DNA of 64,000 nt from assembly GCF_900215435.1 (NCBI RefSeq), contig NZ_OCMY01000001.1:2232001-2296000 (forward strand), in the 5' to 3' direction. The notes beneath the pieces are model-generated. The model was not told the origin of the DNA, searched no databases, and was given only the letters and a program-made list of their open reading frames with translations. The position numbers and the translations under genes are program-made. Position 1 is the stretch's first letter, and every line of letters starts with the position of its first letter. Positions 52,563 through 62,180 of the stretch are shown piece by piece. This DNA comes from Candidatus Pantoea floridensis. Lineage in GTDB: Bacteria > Pseudomonadota > Gammaproteobacteria > Enterobacterales > Enterobacteriaceae.

Positions 52563-53432
52563 TTATTCAATCCGCTTCCCTTCAATCAGTCGTTGCACCA
52601 GCGGCAGCATAATCAGCTCCATTGCTAATCCCATTTTCCCGCCGGGTACCACCAGCGTATTAATGTGGGAGATAAACGATCCCTGAATCATCGCCAGCAG
52701 ATAGGGGAACGCAATCCCTTCTAAGCCACGGAAATGGATCACCACGAAGCTCTCATCCAATGACGGGATTTCCCGTGCGGCAAACGGATTTGAGGTATCG
52801 ACGGTCGGCACGCGCTGGAAGTTAATGTGCGTGCGCGAGAACTGTGGCGTGATGAAGTTAATGTAATCCTCCATCGAACGCACCACTGAATCCATTACCG
52901 CTTCGCGTGAATGGCCGCGCTCGCCGGTGTCGCGCACCAGCTTCTGAATCCACTCGAGATTAACAATCGGCACCACGCCAACCAGCAGATCAACATGTTC
53001 TGCCACATTCTGCTGCTGCGTGACAACGCCGCCGTGCAGGCCTTCATAGAACAACACATCGGTGTTTTCCGGCAGCGGTTGCCACGGCGTGAAGGTGCCC
53101 GGGACCTGATTCCACGGTACCGCTTCATCATAGGTATGCAGATATTTACGCGATTCGCCCAGCCCGGTTTTACCGTAGTGTTTGAACGTCTGCTCTAACA
53201 GGCCGAAGTCATTCGCTTCCGGGCCGAAATAGCTAATATGGCGACCGAGGTCGCGCGCCTTACGGATCGCCATGTCCATTTCTGGACGCGTGTAGCGATG
53301 GAAACTGTCGCCTTCGACTTCCGCCGCATGCAGATTCAGCTGCTGGAAAATCTTGCGGAAGGCGAGGCTGGTGGTAGTGGTTCCGGCGCCGCTAGAACCG
53401 GTGACGGCAATAATTGGATGCCTGGCTGACAT
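52563..53432 (-). CDS. prkB: Phosphoribulokinase-like protein PrkB
   Basis: 289-residue P-loop kinase of the phosphoribulokinase/uridine kinase fold. The P-loop reads GSSGAGTTTTS (12-22), with threonine where most kinases have lysine; this is also typical of enterobacterial PrkB. VEGDSFHRYTRPEMD follows. Enterobacteria have no Calvin cycle, so the true substrate is unknown. It lies between yhfA and yheU as in E. coli. Confidence 0.93.
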   Translation of the reverse strand: MSARHPIIAVTGSSGAGTTTTSLAFRKIFQQLNLHAAEVEGDSFHRYTRPEMDMAIRKARDLGRHISYFGPEANDFGLLEQTFKHYGKTGLGESRKYLHTYDEAVPWNQVPGTFTPWQPLPENTDVLFYEGLHGGVVTQQQNVAEHVDLLVGVVPIVNLEWIQKLVRDTGERGHSREAVMDSVVRSMEDYINFITPQFSRTHINFQRVPTVDTSNPFAAREIPSLDESFVVIHFRGLEGIAFPYLLAMIQGSFISHINTLVVPGGKMGLAMELIMLPLVQRLIEGKRIE

Positions 53433-53493
53433 AACAGAGCTCCCTGTGAAGTCCGGCGATGAGCATTGTTACCACGAATTGCCGCTGGGTGCA

Positions 53494-53712
53494 TCAGCCG
53501 CGAAATTCACCCTTCGGCATGATGTTGATGGATTCATGCAGCTCCGACCATACCAGCACCACGTCGCCGCGCTCCAGCTGACGGCGCACGTCGGCCACTT
53601 TTTGCATCAGGCTTCGTTCCTGCTCGCCGTAATCGGTGCCTTCGCGCAGCACGAAAGTTTCAATCAGGTTTTCCAGCGTTTCTGCTTCTAGTTCTTGCCA
53701 CGGAATAATCAC
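53494..53712 (-). CDS. yheU: YheU family protein
   Basis: 72 residues, the family's normal size. [41 protein letters not shown] and [14 protein letters not shown] match E. coli YheU throughout; function unknown. I place the start at GTG 53712, whose GTGA overlaps the TGA of yheT, giving MIIPWQEL. Upstream in-frame codons would lie inside yheT and have no homology. Operon with yheT. Confidence 0.9.
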   Translation of the reverse strand: MIIPWQELEAETLENLIETFVLREGTDYGEQERSLMQKVADVRRQLERGDVVLVWSELHESINIMPKGEFRG

Positions 53713-54731
53713 AATTGCACATCCAGATAAGTTGAGAGCCAGTCGGGCACGCGCTGTTCTAGCCACATTTTCGGTTTGAGTAAGGTGCCACCCACAAAAC
53801 CTACGTGGCCGCCTTGCTGCGTCAGTTGATATTGAATGGAGGCTGACAGCTGCTCAGGGCGCGGGATCACAGCATCGGTCATAAAAGGATCGTCTTGTGC
53901 ATGGATGATCAGCAGCGGTTTGCGTACGCGGGTCAGCAGCGGCATGGCGCTGGCACGTTGATAATAGTCGTTGGCATCAACAAAACCGTGCGCGCGAGCG
54001 GTTATTGCATCATCAAATTCACGCAGACGGCGAAAAGCGCGCAGCTGGCTGAGATCGACCGGCAGCGTGCCGGGCCAGGCATGTAATTTGCGCGTGGCGT
54101 TCTTTTTCAGCTGCGTCAGTAAATAGTATTGATAGAAACGTGAGAAGCCGACATCCAGCTTGGTGCTGCATGGCTCCAACGCCAGCGGTGCCGAAATGGC
54201 GATGGCAGCGTCGATGGGTACATCATTACCTTGCAAGCCCAGCAGGCAAGCCAGCATGTTACCGCCCAGCGAAACGCCAACCGCAGCGGTCGGTACGGTT
54301 CCCCATTCACGCTGCAGCCAGTGCAGGAAATAGGTGGCGTCCTCGGTTTCACCGGAGTGATAGATGCGCTCCAGGCGATTCGGCTCGCCGCTACAGCCGC
54401 GAAAGTGCATGACCACCGCCAGCCAACCACGCGCCTGGCACGCCTGCATCAAGCCATGCGCATAAGGGCTGCGGAAACTGCCTTCCAAACCGTGAAACAT
54501 CACCATGCGCGGCTTGTGACGTGCCTGCGCCGGATCTTCGCTCCACGCTAAATCAACAAAATCACCGTCGGGCAGGTCAAGACGCTGCCAGTGCGGGCGT
54601 AGGGTAACGCGGCGGCGTAAAATGCGCGGCAGCAGCGTTTGCAGATGCGCGTTAGTGAATCCGCGCAGTGGTTTAAAGCGCTCGCCGCTGGGGCGATCAA
54701 AATAGCTTGGGTAAAGGCTTGTCTGATGCAT
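53709..54731 (-). CDS. yheT: Alpha/beta hydrolase YheT
   Basis: 340-residue hydrolase of the UPF0017/YheT family. Oxyanion segment [10 protein letters not shown], nucleophile elbow GVSLGGNML, aspartate in [10 protein letters not shown] and histidine in GGHVGFVGG. The N-terminus has [17 protein letters not shown], typical of the family. Physiological substrate unknown. In E. coli it is divergent and adjacent to yheS; here a block of six genes lies between. Confidence 0.92.
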   Translation of the reverse strand: MHQTSLYPSYFDRPSGERFKPLRGFTNAHLQTLLPRILRRRVTLRPHWQRLDLPDGDFVDLAWSEDPAQARHKPRMVMFHGLEGSFRSPYAHGLMQACQARGWLAVVMHFRGCSGEPNRLERIYHSGETEDATYFLHWLQREWGTVPTAAVGVSLGGNMLACLLGLQGNDVPIDAAIAISAPLALEPCSTKLDVGFSRFYQYYLLTQLKKNATRKLHAWPGTLPVDLSQLRAFRRLREFDDAITARAHGFVDANDYYQRASAMPLLTRVRKPLLIIHAQDDPFMTDAVIPRPEQLSASIQYQLTQQGGHVGFVGGTLLKPKMWLEQRVPDWLSTYLDVQL

Positions 54732-54791
54732 AAGTCGCTGATAGCTTCGATGGGTTGTTCGCTTTACTGGGTGAGGAGCACCCGAATATAC

Positions 54792-55394
54792 ATGGAACTG
54801 AGTCTTTTTTTATCAATGTTAGGTTTTCTTTGGGTCGCAGCCATCACGCCCGGGCCCAATAATATGTTACTTACCGCCTCTGGTGCTAATTTTGGCTTCC
54901 TGCGCACCATACCGCTGCTCATTGGTATCATGATTGGCATGCAAGTCATGTTGCTGATGGTGGCATTTGGCATCGGCGGTCTCATCCTGCTTTATCCTTC
55001 GCTTCATCTGATTCTGAAGATTGCCGGTAGCCTTTATCTGCTGTGGCTGGCGTGGAAAATCGCCACCGCTGAATATGAAAAGCTGGAAACCGATGACGTC
55101 AATGTGAAGCAGATGCCGTTCTGGCAAGGCGGCTTGTTGCAGTTGATCAATCCGAAAGCCTGGCTGATGGCGCTGGGTGCGGTTGCCAGCTTCAGCCTTG
55201 CTGGTAGCCAATATCTTCATTCAGTGGTGGCGATTAGCATCGGCATGGCGATGGTAAACGTGGTCTCTGGCGTGATTTGGATGGGCTTTGGTTCGCTGAT
55301 TGGACGTCTGCTGCGCAGCCCGCGCGCATGGAAAATCTTCAATCTGGCAATGGGCTTGCTTACCGCCGCCTGCGTGTTGCTGATCTGGCGCTGA
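54792..55394 (+). CDS. LysE/RhtB-family exporter
   Basis: 200-residue membrane protein of the LysE translocator family with about six helices. The N-terminal signature is WVAAITPGPNNMLLTASGANFG, and LYLLWLAWKIAT is also typical; members export amino acids such as cysteine, O-acetylserine, homoserine or threonine. It resembles EamB-type proteins, but the substrate cannot be set. Start ATG 54792 is chosen because it begins the first helix (MELSLFLSML); the ribosome site (GAGGAG) is rather far. It is divergent from yheT and convergent with the LacI-type gene, part of an accessory segment. Confidence 0.85.
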   Translation: MELSLFLSMLGFLWVAAITPGPNNMLLTASGANFGFLRTIPLLIGIMIGMQVMLLMVAFGIGGLILLYPSLHLILKIAGSLYLLWLAWKIATAEYEKLETDDVNVKQMPFWQGGLLQLINPKAWLMALGAVASFSLAGSQYLHSVVAISIGMAMVNVVSGVIWMGFGSLIGRLLRSPRAWKIFNLAMGLLTAACVLLIWR

Positions 55395-55395
55395 G

Positions 55396-56376
55396 TTAAC
55401 TGGAAGCGCGCTCGACGCGCTTCCAGGGCAATACCTCATGCACCACCGGCGAGTTTGGCTGGCGAATCCGATTCAATAACAGTTGTACGCTACGCGCGCC
55501 CATGCGATTCATCGGCTGCTCGATGGTCGTCAGCGGCGGATTCAGACTGCTGGTAAAGTTGATGCCATCAAATCCCACCACCGCTAAGTCTTCTGGCACG
55601 CGCAAACCCGCTTCCAAAGCCGCATGAATCACGCCAACCGCCAGCACATCCGAAACCGCAAACACCGCATCAGGGCGCTCAGGCAGCATTAGCAGCTCGC
55701 GCAACGCCGCGCTGCCCGCGTCGCACGAAACGTTTTCCGCATAGGCCACGCTGCCCCAATTAAGGTCCAGTTTTTCCAGTGCATTGCGATAGCCCTCTTC
55801 ACGCTGATGTGAATAGAGGTAGCGCATATCGCAATTCACCAGCGCAATACGCCGGCGGCCTTTGCTCGCCAGGTAACACACGGTTTCGAATGCGGCTTCT
55901 TTATTATCAATCGCCACGCTGGATGCCGCGATTGAGGGATCGTATTCGGCACACTGCACCCAGGGCGCATCGCCAATCAGCTCTTTCAGCTCTTGCAAGC
56001 ACGCCGCCGCATCCATGGTGATCACGCCATCCACCACTTTACCGGTCAGCAGCGCAATGTAGGCCGCTTCGCGCCGCAGCTGCGATCCGGAATTGCACAG
56101 CAGGATGTGATAGCCCTGCGCTTCGGCTTCGGCCTCAATGCCCTGAACCACGCGGGAGCAGAACGGATTGGTAATGTCGGGAATCAGTACCAGCAGCATA
56201 TGGCTTTGAGCAGTGCGCAATTGTCGCGCCAGTAAATTTGGCTGGTAATCACAAATGTCGATGGCCGCGAGCACTTTGGCGCGCGTATCCGGACGCACGC
56301 CGGGATTGTGGTTCAAAACCCGTGAAACCGTGGCTTTTGACACACCCGCTAAGTGCGCGACTTTCTCAATCGACAT
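55396..56376 (-). CDS. LacI-family transcriptional regulator
   Basis: 326-residue repressor. N-terminal LacI helix-turn-helix and hinge: IEKVAHLAGVSKATVSRVLN (3-22) and RQLRT. The periplasmic-binding-protein-like effector domain includes LVLIPDITNPFCSRVVQGIE and DLAVVGFDGINFTSSLNPPLTTI. It is most like CytR-type regulators but its ligand is unknown. It is divergent from tauA by 238 bp and convergent with the exporter gene by 1 bp, so either could be its target. Its last codons encode a perfect hairpin. Confidence 0.88.
   Translation of the reverse strand: MSIEKVAHLAGVSKATVSRVLNHNPGVRPDTRAKVLAAIDICDYQPNLLARQLRTAQSHMLLVLIPDITNPFCSRVVQGIEAEAEAQGYHILLCNSGSQLRREAAYIALLTGKVVDGVITMDAAACLQELKELIGDAPWVQCAEYDPSIAASSVAIDNKEAAFETVCYLASKGRRRIALVNCDMRYLYSHQREEGYRNALEKLDLNWGSVAYAENVSCDAGSAALRELLMLPERPDAVFAVSDVLAVGVIHAALEAGLRVPEDLAVVGFDGINFTSSLNPPLTTIEQPMNRMGARSVQLLLNRIRQPNSPVVHEVLPWKRVERASS
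55401..55425. terminator. Perfect hairpin in the 3' end of the LacI-type gene
   Basis: TGGAAGCGCG-CTCGA-CGCGCTTCCA, a perfect 10-bp stem, coincides with the last coding bases of the regulator and lies 7 bp past the exporter stop. There is no T run on either strand. It could be the 3' end structure of the exporter mRNA. Confidence 0.5.
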
Positions 56377-56614
56377 GGATTAGGACCGTTTGTAGGAGAT
56401 GAGGAAAAATGAGAAGTCTATCAATATCACAGTCCTAATGTGAGCGCGTGACATATTTATCATTTCGCCTGTTCTTTGTATTTGCGCTTTTTGCATAGGC
56501 TTGCCCGATGTTGATCTAAGAACGGATCGTCATTAGGGATAATTTTTAATTCCTTTATGAAACTACTGTCGCTGGAGAAACTGCCCTCACAAAAACACAT
56601 TGGGGTGAGTGATG
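56377..56614. promoter_or_regulatory. Divergent region between the LacI-type gene and tauA
   Basis: 238 bp. A TCACA-N7-TGTGA inverted repeat at 56427-56443 is a candidate operator for the adjacent regulator, or part of a CRP-like site in everted form. The half nearer to tauA is AT-rich with several TTTATTT/TAATTTTTAATT stretches where a promoter would be expected. tau genes in E. coli need Cbl; I could not identify a Cbl site by eye. Confidence 0.35.
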
Positions 56615-57592
56615 ATGGCAACGAAAAAAACAATAACGGCGGTGGCTGCGGCTTTGGCCCTGATGGCGTTCCAGGCGCAGGCGGTCAATGTCACCGTGGC
56701 GTATCAAACGTCGGCTGAACCAGCCAAAGTGGCACAGGCAGATAACACCTTCGCCAAAGAGAGCGGCGCGACGGTTGACTGGCGTAAATTCGATAGCGGT
56801 GCCAGCGTGCTGCGTGCGCTGGCGTCGGGCGATGTTCAAATCGGTAATATCGGCTCCAGCCCGCTGGCTGTCGCCGCCACGCAAAAACTGCCGATTGAAG
56901 CTTTCCTGCTGGCCTCCCAGCTCGGTAACTCCGAAGCGCTGGTGGTGAAGAAAACCATCAAGGATCCCAAAGATCTGATCGGCAAGCGCATCGCCGTGCC
57001 CTTCATCTCTACCACCCATTACAGTTTCCTCGCCGCGCTGAAACATTGGGGCATCAAGCCTTCGCAGGTGACGTTAGTGAATCTGCAGCCACCGGCGATT
57101 ATTGCCGCCTGGAAACGCGGTGACATTGATGGCGCCTACGTGTGGTCTCCGGCGGTAAATGAGCTGGAGAAAGATGGCAATGTCCTGACCGACTCTTCGC
57201 AGGTGGGCAAATGGGGCGCACCAACGCTGGACGTCTGGGTAGTGCGTAAAGATTTCGCGCAGCAGCATCCGGAAATCGTCACCGCGTTTGCCCGCAGCGC
57301 CGTTGAAGCGCAGCAGGCTTACATCGCGAATCCAGATCAATGGCTGAAGCAGCCAGACAATTTGAGCAAGCTGGCGCGCCTGAGCGGCGTTCCTGAAGGG
57401 GATGTGCCGGTGCTGGTAAAAGGCAACACGTACCTGACTGCGCAACAGCAGGTCGAGCAGCTCGGTAAGCCGGTAAACAAAGCGATTGTTGATACCGCAA
57501 ACTTCCTGAAAGAGCAGGGCAAAGTACCTGAGGCCGACAGCGATTACAGCAGCTTCGTCACCACGCGATTCGTTGCACCCTTAGCGAAATAA
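56615..57592 (+). CDS. tauA: Taurine ABC transporter substrate-binding protein
   Basis: 325 residues with a signal peptide ([20 protein letters not shown], cut after QAQA). The mature protein starts [20 protein letters not shown] and follows E. coli TauA closely ([26 protein letters not shown] segment, [22 protein letters not shown]). It captures taurine in the periplasm. Three consecutive possible starts (GTG 56609, ATG 56612, ATG 56615); 56615 gives the best spacing from GGGGTGAG. First gene of tauABCD. Confidence 0.96.
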   Translation: MATKKTITAVAAALALMAFQAQAVNVTVAYQTSAEPAKVAQADNTFAKESGATVDWRKFDSGASVLRALASGDVQIGNIGSSPLAVAATQKLPIEAFLLASQLGNSEALVVKKTIKDPKDLIGKRIAVPFISTTHYSFLAALKHWGIKPSQVTLVNLQPPAIIAAWKRGDIDGAYVWSPAVNELEKDGNVLTDSSQVGKWGAPTLDVWVVRKDFAQQHPEIVTAFARSAVEAQQAYIANPDQWLKQPDNLSKLARLSGVPEGDVPVLVKGNTYLTAQQQVEQLGKPVNKAIVDTANFLKEQGKVPEADSDYSSFVTTRFVAPLAK

Positions 57593-57602
57593 CGGAGGCC
57601 GT

Positions 57603-58370
57603 ATGCTCAACATCACCCATCTCAATGCGCGTTACGCCGGTCAACCCGCGCTGCAGGATATCAATCTGCAGCTGGGCAGCCGCGATCTGCTGGTGGTGCT
57701 GGGCCCCTCCGGCTGTGGCAAAACCACGCTGCTGAATCTCATCGCCGGCTTTCTGCCACTTGAATCCGGCAGCATTACGCTGGATGGCAAAGCGGTGCAA
57801 GGGCCGGGCGCCGAGCGCGGCGTGGTGTTTCAAAATGAAGGTTTGCTGCCGTGGCGTAACGTGATTGATAACGTTGCGTTCGGCTTGCAACTGGCGGGGA
57901 TGGCGAAGGCGGAGCGCCATAACATTGCACGCCGTTTAATCCGCAAAGTAGGACTTGAAGGTGCAGAGAAGCGTTTTATCTGGCAGCTCTCTGGGGGTCA
58001 ACGTCAGCGCGTGGGCATTGCGCGTGCGCTGGCGGCTGATCCTCAGCTGCTGCTGTTAGATGAGCCGTTTGGCGCGCTGGATGCGTTTACCCGTGAACAG
58101 ATGCAAACCCTGCTGCTGACGCTGTGGCGTGATACCGGCAAGCAGATTCTGTTGATCACCCATGACATCGAAGAAGCGGTGTTCCTTGCCAGTGAATTAG
58201 TTCTGCTGTCACCCGGCCCGGGCCGCGTAGTGGAACGCCTGAAGCTCGATTTTGGCCAGCGCTTCGCCGCCGGGGAACCGTGCCGCGCTATTAAATCCGA
58301 CCCGGCGTTTATCGAACGTCGGGAATATGTGTTGAACCAGGTCTTTTCCCAGCGCGAGGCGTTCCTATGA
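57603..58370 (+). CDS. tauB: Taurine ABC transporter ATP-binding protein
   Basis: 255-residue ABC ATPase. Walker [13 protein letters not shown]-loop in [14 protein letters not shown], signature [15 protein letters not shown], Walker [14 protein letters not shown]-loop [10 protein letters not shown]. It belongs to the nitrate/sulfonate/taurine group and powers TauC. It overlaps tauC by four bases. Confidence 0.97.
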   Translation: MLNITHLNARYAGQPALQDINLQLGSRDLLVVLGPSGCGKTTLLNLIAGFLPLESGSITLDGKAVQGPGAERGVVFQNEGLLPWRNVIDNVAFGLQLAGMAKAERHNIARRLIRKVGLEGAEKRFIWQLSGGQRQRVGIARALAADPQLLLLDEPFGALDAFTREQMQTLLLTLWRDTGKQILLITHDIEEAVFLASELVLLSPGPGRVVERLKLDFGQRFAAGEPCRAIKSDPAFIERREYVLNQVFSQREAFL

Positions 58371-59194
58371 GTGCGGTGATTGATGAGAAAACCCAAACGC
58401 GTCGTCGCGGACTGCGCTGGCCATTTTCCCGCCAGTTCTCTCTCAGTTTGCTGAGCGTAGGCGTGCTGCTGTTGCTGTGGTGGGGCATCACGGCGCTCGG
58501 TTTAATTGCGCCGCTGTTTTTACCGCCGCCGCAGGTGGTGCTGCAAAAACTGATATTAATTGCCAGCCCGCAAGGCTTTATGGACGCTACGCTTTGGCAG
58601 CACTTAGGTGCCAGCCTGGCGCGTATGCTGGTGGCGCTATTCTTTGCCGCGCTGATTGGCATTCCGGTTGGTATTGCGATGGGCTTGAGCCCCTCGATTC
58701 GCGGCCTGCTGGATCCGCTCATTGAGCTTTATCGTCCGGTGCCACCGCTGGCGTATCTGCCGCTGATGGTGATTTGGTTCGGCATCGGCGAAACCTCAAA
58801 AATTTTACTGATTTATCTGGCGATTTTCGCCCCGGTGACGTTATCGACGTTGGCGGGAGTGAAGAATGCGCAGCAGGTGCGAATTCGCGCTGCGCAGGCG
58901 CTGGGTGCCTCGCGCTGGCAGCTGCTGCGTTTTGTGATTCTGCCCGGCGCGCTGCCGGAAATCCTCACCGGCTTGCGGATTGGTCTCGGCGTAGGTTGGT
59001 CAACGCTGGTCGCGGCCGAACTGATTGCCGCTACGCGCGGGCTCGGCTTTATGGTGCAGTCGGCCGGTGAGTTTCTCGCCACCGATGTGGTGCTGGCCGG
59101 TATCGCCGTAATTGCCCTGATTGCCTTTGGCTTAGAACTGGGTCTGCGCGCGTTGCAGCGCCGCCTGACGCCCTGGAATGGAGAACAGCAATGA
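58367..59194 (+). CDS. tauC: Taurine ABC transporter permease
   Basis: 275-residue inner-membrane permease with six helices of the BPD transport type. The EAA loop that contacts TauB reads [26 protein letters not shown]. It imports taurine with TauA and TauB. Four-base overlaps at both ends (with tauB and tauD) show tight coupling. Confidence 0.96.
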   Translation: MSAVIDEKTQTRRRGLRWPFSRQFSLSLLSVGVLLLLWWGITALGLIAPLFLPPPQVVLQKLILIASPQGFMDATLWQHLGASLARMLVALFFAALIGIPVGIAMGLSPSIRGLLDPLIELYRPVPPLAYLPLMVIWFGIGETSKILLIYLAIFAPVTLSTLAGVKNAQQVRIRAAQALGASRWQLLRFVILPGALPEILTGLRIGLGVGWSTLVAAELIAATRGLGFMVQSAGEFLATDVVLAGIAVIALIAFGLELGLRALQRRLTPWNGEQQ

Positions 59195-60030
59195 ACGAAC
59201 GTCTTACTTTTACCGCTCTGGGCCCGTATATCGGGGCGCAGGTCAGCGATGTCGATCTCAGTCGTCCGCTGAGTGATGCCCAGTTTGAGCAGCTTTATCA
59301 CGGCCTGCTGCGCCATCAGGTGCTTTTCTTGCGTAATCAGGTGATTACCCCTGAGCAGCAGCGTGCGTTGGCGATTCGCTTTGGCGATCTGCATATCCAT
59401 CCGGTTTATCCACATGCCGAGGGTGTGGAAGAGATCATTGTGCTGGATACGCATCAGGACAACCCGCCGGATAACGACAACTGGCACACCGATGTCACCT
59501 TTATTGAAACGCCGCCGGCAATTGCCATTCTGGCTTCGAAGCTGCTGCCAGAAAGCGGCGGTGACACCTTGTGGTCTAGCGGGATTGCGGCGTATGAAGC
59601 GCTGTCTGAGCCGTTTAAGCAGCTGTTAAGTGGATTACAGGCGGAACACGATTTTAAAAAGTCGTTCCAGGAGTACAAATACCGCAAAACGGAAGAGGAG
59701 CACCAGCGCTGGCAGCAGGCGGTGGCGAAAAATCCGCCGGTGCAGCATCCGGTGATTCGCACGCATCCGGTCAGCGGACGCAAAGCGCTGTTTGTGAACG
59801 AAGGTTTTACTACGCGTTTGCTGGGACTGAGCGAAAAAGAGAGCGAGGCGATTCTCAACTTCCTGTTCTGGCACACCGCTAAGCCTGAGTTTCAGGTGCG
59901 CTGGCGCTGGCAGGAGAATGATGTGGCGATCTGGGATAACCGCGTAACGCAACATTATGCGAACGCGGATTATTATCCAGCGCGGCGGGTGATGCATCGC
60001 GCGACGGTGTTGGGGGATAAGCCGGTTTAA
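59191..60030 (+). CDS. tauD: Taurine dioxygenase
   Basis: 279-residue Fe(II)/2-oxoglutarate dioxygenase that oxidises taurine to sulfite and aminoacetaldehyde, supplying sulfur in sulfate starvation. Iron ligands H99 and D101 (NWHTDVTF) and H255 (RVTQHYANADY); 2-oxoglutarate arginine R270 (VMHRATV). These positions equal those of E. coli TauD. Last gene of tauABCD; followed by an inverted-repeat element. Confidence 0.97.
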   Translation: MNERLTFTALGPYIGAQVSDVDLSRPLSDAQFEQLYHGLLRHQVLFLRNQVITPEQQRALAIRFGDLHIHPVYPHAEGVEEIIVLDTHQDNPPDNDNWHTDVTFIETPPAIAILASKLLPESGGDTLWSSGIAAYEALSEPFKQLLSGLQAEHDFKKSFQEYKYRKTEEEHQRWQQAVAKNPPVQHPVIRTHPVSGRKALFVNEGFTTRLLGLSEKESEAILNFLFWHTAKPEFQVRWRWQENDVAIWDNRVTQHYANADYYPARRVMHRATVLGDKPV

Positions 60031-60036
60031 GGCTGG

Positions 60037-60152
60037 CCCTCACCCTAACCCTCTCCCGCAGGCGGGAGAGGGAATGTTTAGGTGGTGCTCTGTATTGAAT
60101 TTATGCTCGATCGGCTCCCTCTACCGCTTGCGGGAGAGGGCTGGGGTGAGGG
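60037..60152. repeat. Inverted-repeat element between tauD and yheS
   Basis: Two 36-base arms, 60037-60072 and 60117-60152, are inverted copies with 32 of 36 identical bases and a 44-bp spacer. The left arm reads CCCTCACCCTAACCCTCTCC, followed by CGCAGGCGGGAGAGGG. Each arm holds its own CTCTCCCGC/GCGGGAGAG hairpin. This sequence type is a common dispersed repeat in gammaproteobacteria and differs from the GGTCGCCAT family. It marks the edge of the accessory segment. Confidence 0.8.
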
Positions 60153-60161
60153 CGTCGTACA

Positions 60162-62066
60162 TCACTGTGCCAGCATCTGCTCCAGCTGTTCCTGCGCATC
60201 GAGCCATGCCATTTCGACCTCTTCCAGCGCGGCCTTACTTTCTGCCTGACGCTGCAATGCCACATTCAAATCGGCTTTGCGGCTCTGATCGTAAATCGCG
60301 CTGTCGGCCAATTGCGCTTCAGCATCGCTCAACTGGCTCTGCCACTTCGCCATCTGCTTCTCAAGCTTCTCGATCTCTTTACGCAGCGGCTGGGTTTGTG
60401 CGCGCAGTTCAGCGTCGCGGCGCTTCTGATCTTTACGGGATTGCGCGCTATTGCCGTTATCCTGCTTCGGCGCGGCATCCTGTTGTGCCTGCTGCTTCTG
60501 CACATCGCTCAGCCACTGCTGATAATCTTCCAGATCGCCCTCAAACACATCGACCTTGCCGTCATGCACCAGATAAAGATCGTCGGTGGTGGCGCGCAGC
60601 AGATGACGATCGTGCGATACCACCACCAGCGCGCCTTCAAAATCAATCAGCGCTTCGGTCAGTGCCTGACGCATATCCAGATCGAGGTGGTTAGTCGGTT
60701 CATCGAGCAGCAGCAGGTTCGGACGCTGCCAGACAATCAGGGCCAGCACCAGACGCGCTTTCTCACCGCCGGAAAAACGTTCAGTGATTTCGCTGACTTT
60801 ATCGCCCTGGAAGCCGAAGCCGCCCAGATAGTCGCGCAGCTGTTGTTCGAGCACTTTCGGCGCAATGCGGGACAAATGTTGCAGCGGTGATTCATCGGCA
60901 CGCAGATACTCCAGCTGATGCTGAGCGAAGTAGCCAAGCTTGATACCTTTCGCCAGGCCAACTTTGCCATCCAGCGCTTCTAATTCGCCCGCTAACAGTT
61001 TAATTAGCGTCGATTTACCCGCGCCGTTACGGCCCAGCAGGCCAATGCGTGAACCTGGCACCAGGTTGAGTTTGATGGCGTCAAGAATGATACGCTCGCC
61101 ATAACCGGCGGTGACTCTTTCCATTTTCAGCAACGGATTCGGCAAACTTTCCGGCGCGCGGAAGCTGAAGCTAAACGGGTTGTCGACGTGCGCGGGCGCA
61201 ATCAACTCCATGCGCTCGAGCATTTTAATACGGCTCTGCGCCTGCTTAGCTTTGGTCGCCTGAGCGCGGAAGCGGTCGATATACTTCTGCAGGTGCGCCA
61301 CTTTTTCCTGCTGGCTCTGGAACAGCGCCTGCTGTTGCGCCAGTTTGGCGCCGCGCTGACGCTCGAACGAGCTGTAGTTACCGGTGTATTCGAACATCGT
61401 CTGCTGTTCGATGTGGATGATCTTATCCACCACCGGATCGAGGAAGTCGCGGTCGTGCGAAATCAGCACTAACGTGCCTTCATAGCTTTTCAGCCAGCGT
61501 TCCAGCCAGATTACGGCATCGAGATCGAGGTGGTTAGTCGGTTCATCCAGCAGCAGCAGATCGGAACGGCACACCAGCGCCTGGGCAAGGTTGAGGCGCA
61601 TACGCCAGCCACCGGAAAAATCGCTCACCGGCCGCATTAATTGTTCCTGGCTAAAGCCCAAACCGTGCAACAAGCTGGAGGCGCGAGCAGGTATGCTCCA
61701 CGCCTGAATGGCATCGAGCCTGCCGTGCAGCAGCGCGATAGCGTTGCCATCGTTGCGCGCATTGGCATCGGCCAATTCAGATTCAAGCTGACGATATTCG
61801 CGGTCGCCATCGATAACATAATCCAGCGCGGGTTTGCTCAGCGCCGGGGTTTCCTGGTTGACCCACGCCAGCGCCCAGTTGCTAGGGAACGTGGCGTTGC
61901 CGGCATCGCTGCTGATTTCGCCCTTGAGCAACGACAGCAGCGTCGATTTGCCGCAGCCGTTTTTGCCCACCAGGCCGACTTTCTGCCCAGGGTTGATGGT
62001 GGCCGTTGCGTTATCCAGCAGCACGTTGGTGCCGCGGCGAATTTGTAGTGCGGAAAAGACAATCAT
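60162..62066 (-). CDS. yheS: ABC-F family ATPase YheS
   Basis: 634-residue ABC-F translation factor with two ATPase domains. First: Walker A GLVGKNGCGKSTL (near 30), signature DFSGGWRMRLNLAQAL, Walker B LLLLDEPTNHLDLDA. Second: GLLGRNGAGKSTL, signature RFSGGEKARLVLALI, LLLLDEPTNHLDLDM. No membrane domain; a charged coiled coil forms the C-terminus (about 550-634). ABC-F proteins act on stalled or empty ribosomes. Start ATG 62066 (MIVFSALQIRRGTN) by homology. Divergent from kefG. Confidence 0.95.
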   Translation of the reverse strand: MIVFSALQIRRGTNVLLDNATATINPGQKVGLVGKNGCGKSTLLSLLKGEISSDAGNATFPSNWALAWVNQETPALSKPALDYVIDGDREYRQLESELADANARNDGNAIALLHGRLDAIQAWSIPARASSLLHGLGFSQEQLMRPVSDFSGGWRMRLNLAQALVCRSDLLLLDEPTNHLDLDAVIWLERWLKSYEGTLVLISHDRDFLDPVVDKIIHIEQQTMFEYTGNYSSFERQRGAKLAQQQALFQSQQEKVAHLQKYIDRFRAQATKAKQAQSRIKMLERMELIAPAHVDNPFSFSFRAPESLPNPLLKMERVTAGYGERIILDAIKLNLVPGSRIGLLGRNGAGKSTLIKLLAGELEALDGKVGLAKGIKLGYFAQHQLEYLRADESPLQHLSRIAPKVLEQQLRDYLGGFGFQGDKVSEITERFSGGEKARLVLALIVWQRPNLLLLDEPTNHLDLDMRQALTEALIDFEGALVVVSHDRHLLRATTDDLYLVHDGKVDVFEGDLEDYQQWLSDVQKQQAQQDAAPKQDNGNSAQSRKDQKRRDAELRAQTQPLRKEIEKLEKQMAKWQSQLSDAEAQLADSAIYDQSRKADLNVALQRQAESKAALEEVEMAWLDAQEQLEQMLAQ

Positions 62067-62180
62067 AAGCGCCGTATCGTCAGAATATGTTAATTTGTCG
62101 GCAACATAATTCGATAATGTTTGTTGCGTCGAGCATGGTAGCGGAATTCCTGTGCCGTGACGACGCTTTGGAGGGGAACG

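Noticed and set aside
52563..53432. PrkB as evidence of a Calvin cycle
   Set aside because: This gene occurs throughout enterobacteria without RuBisCO; no other Calvin-cycle gene is in the window apart from rpe, which belongs to the pentose phosphate pathway.
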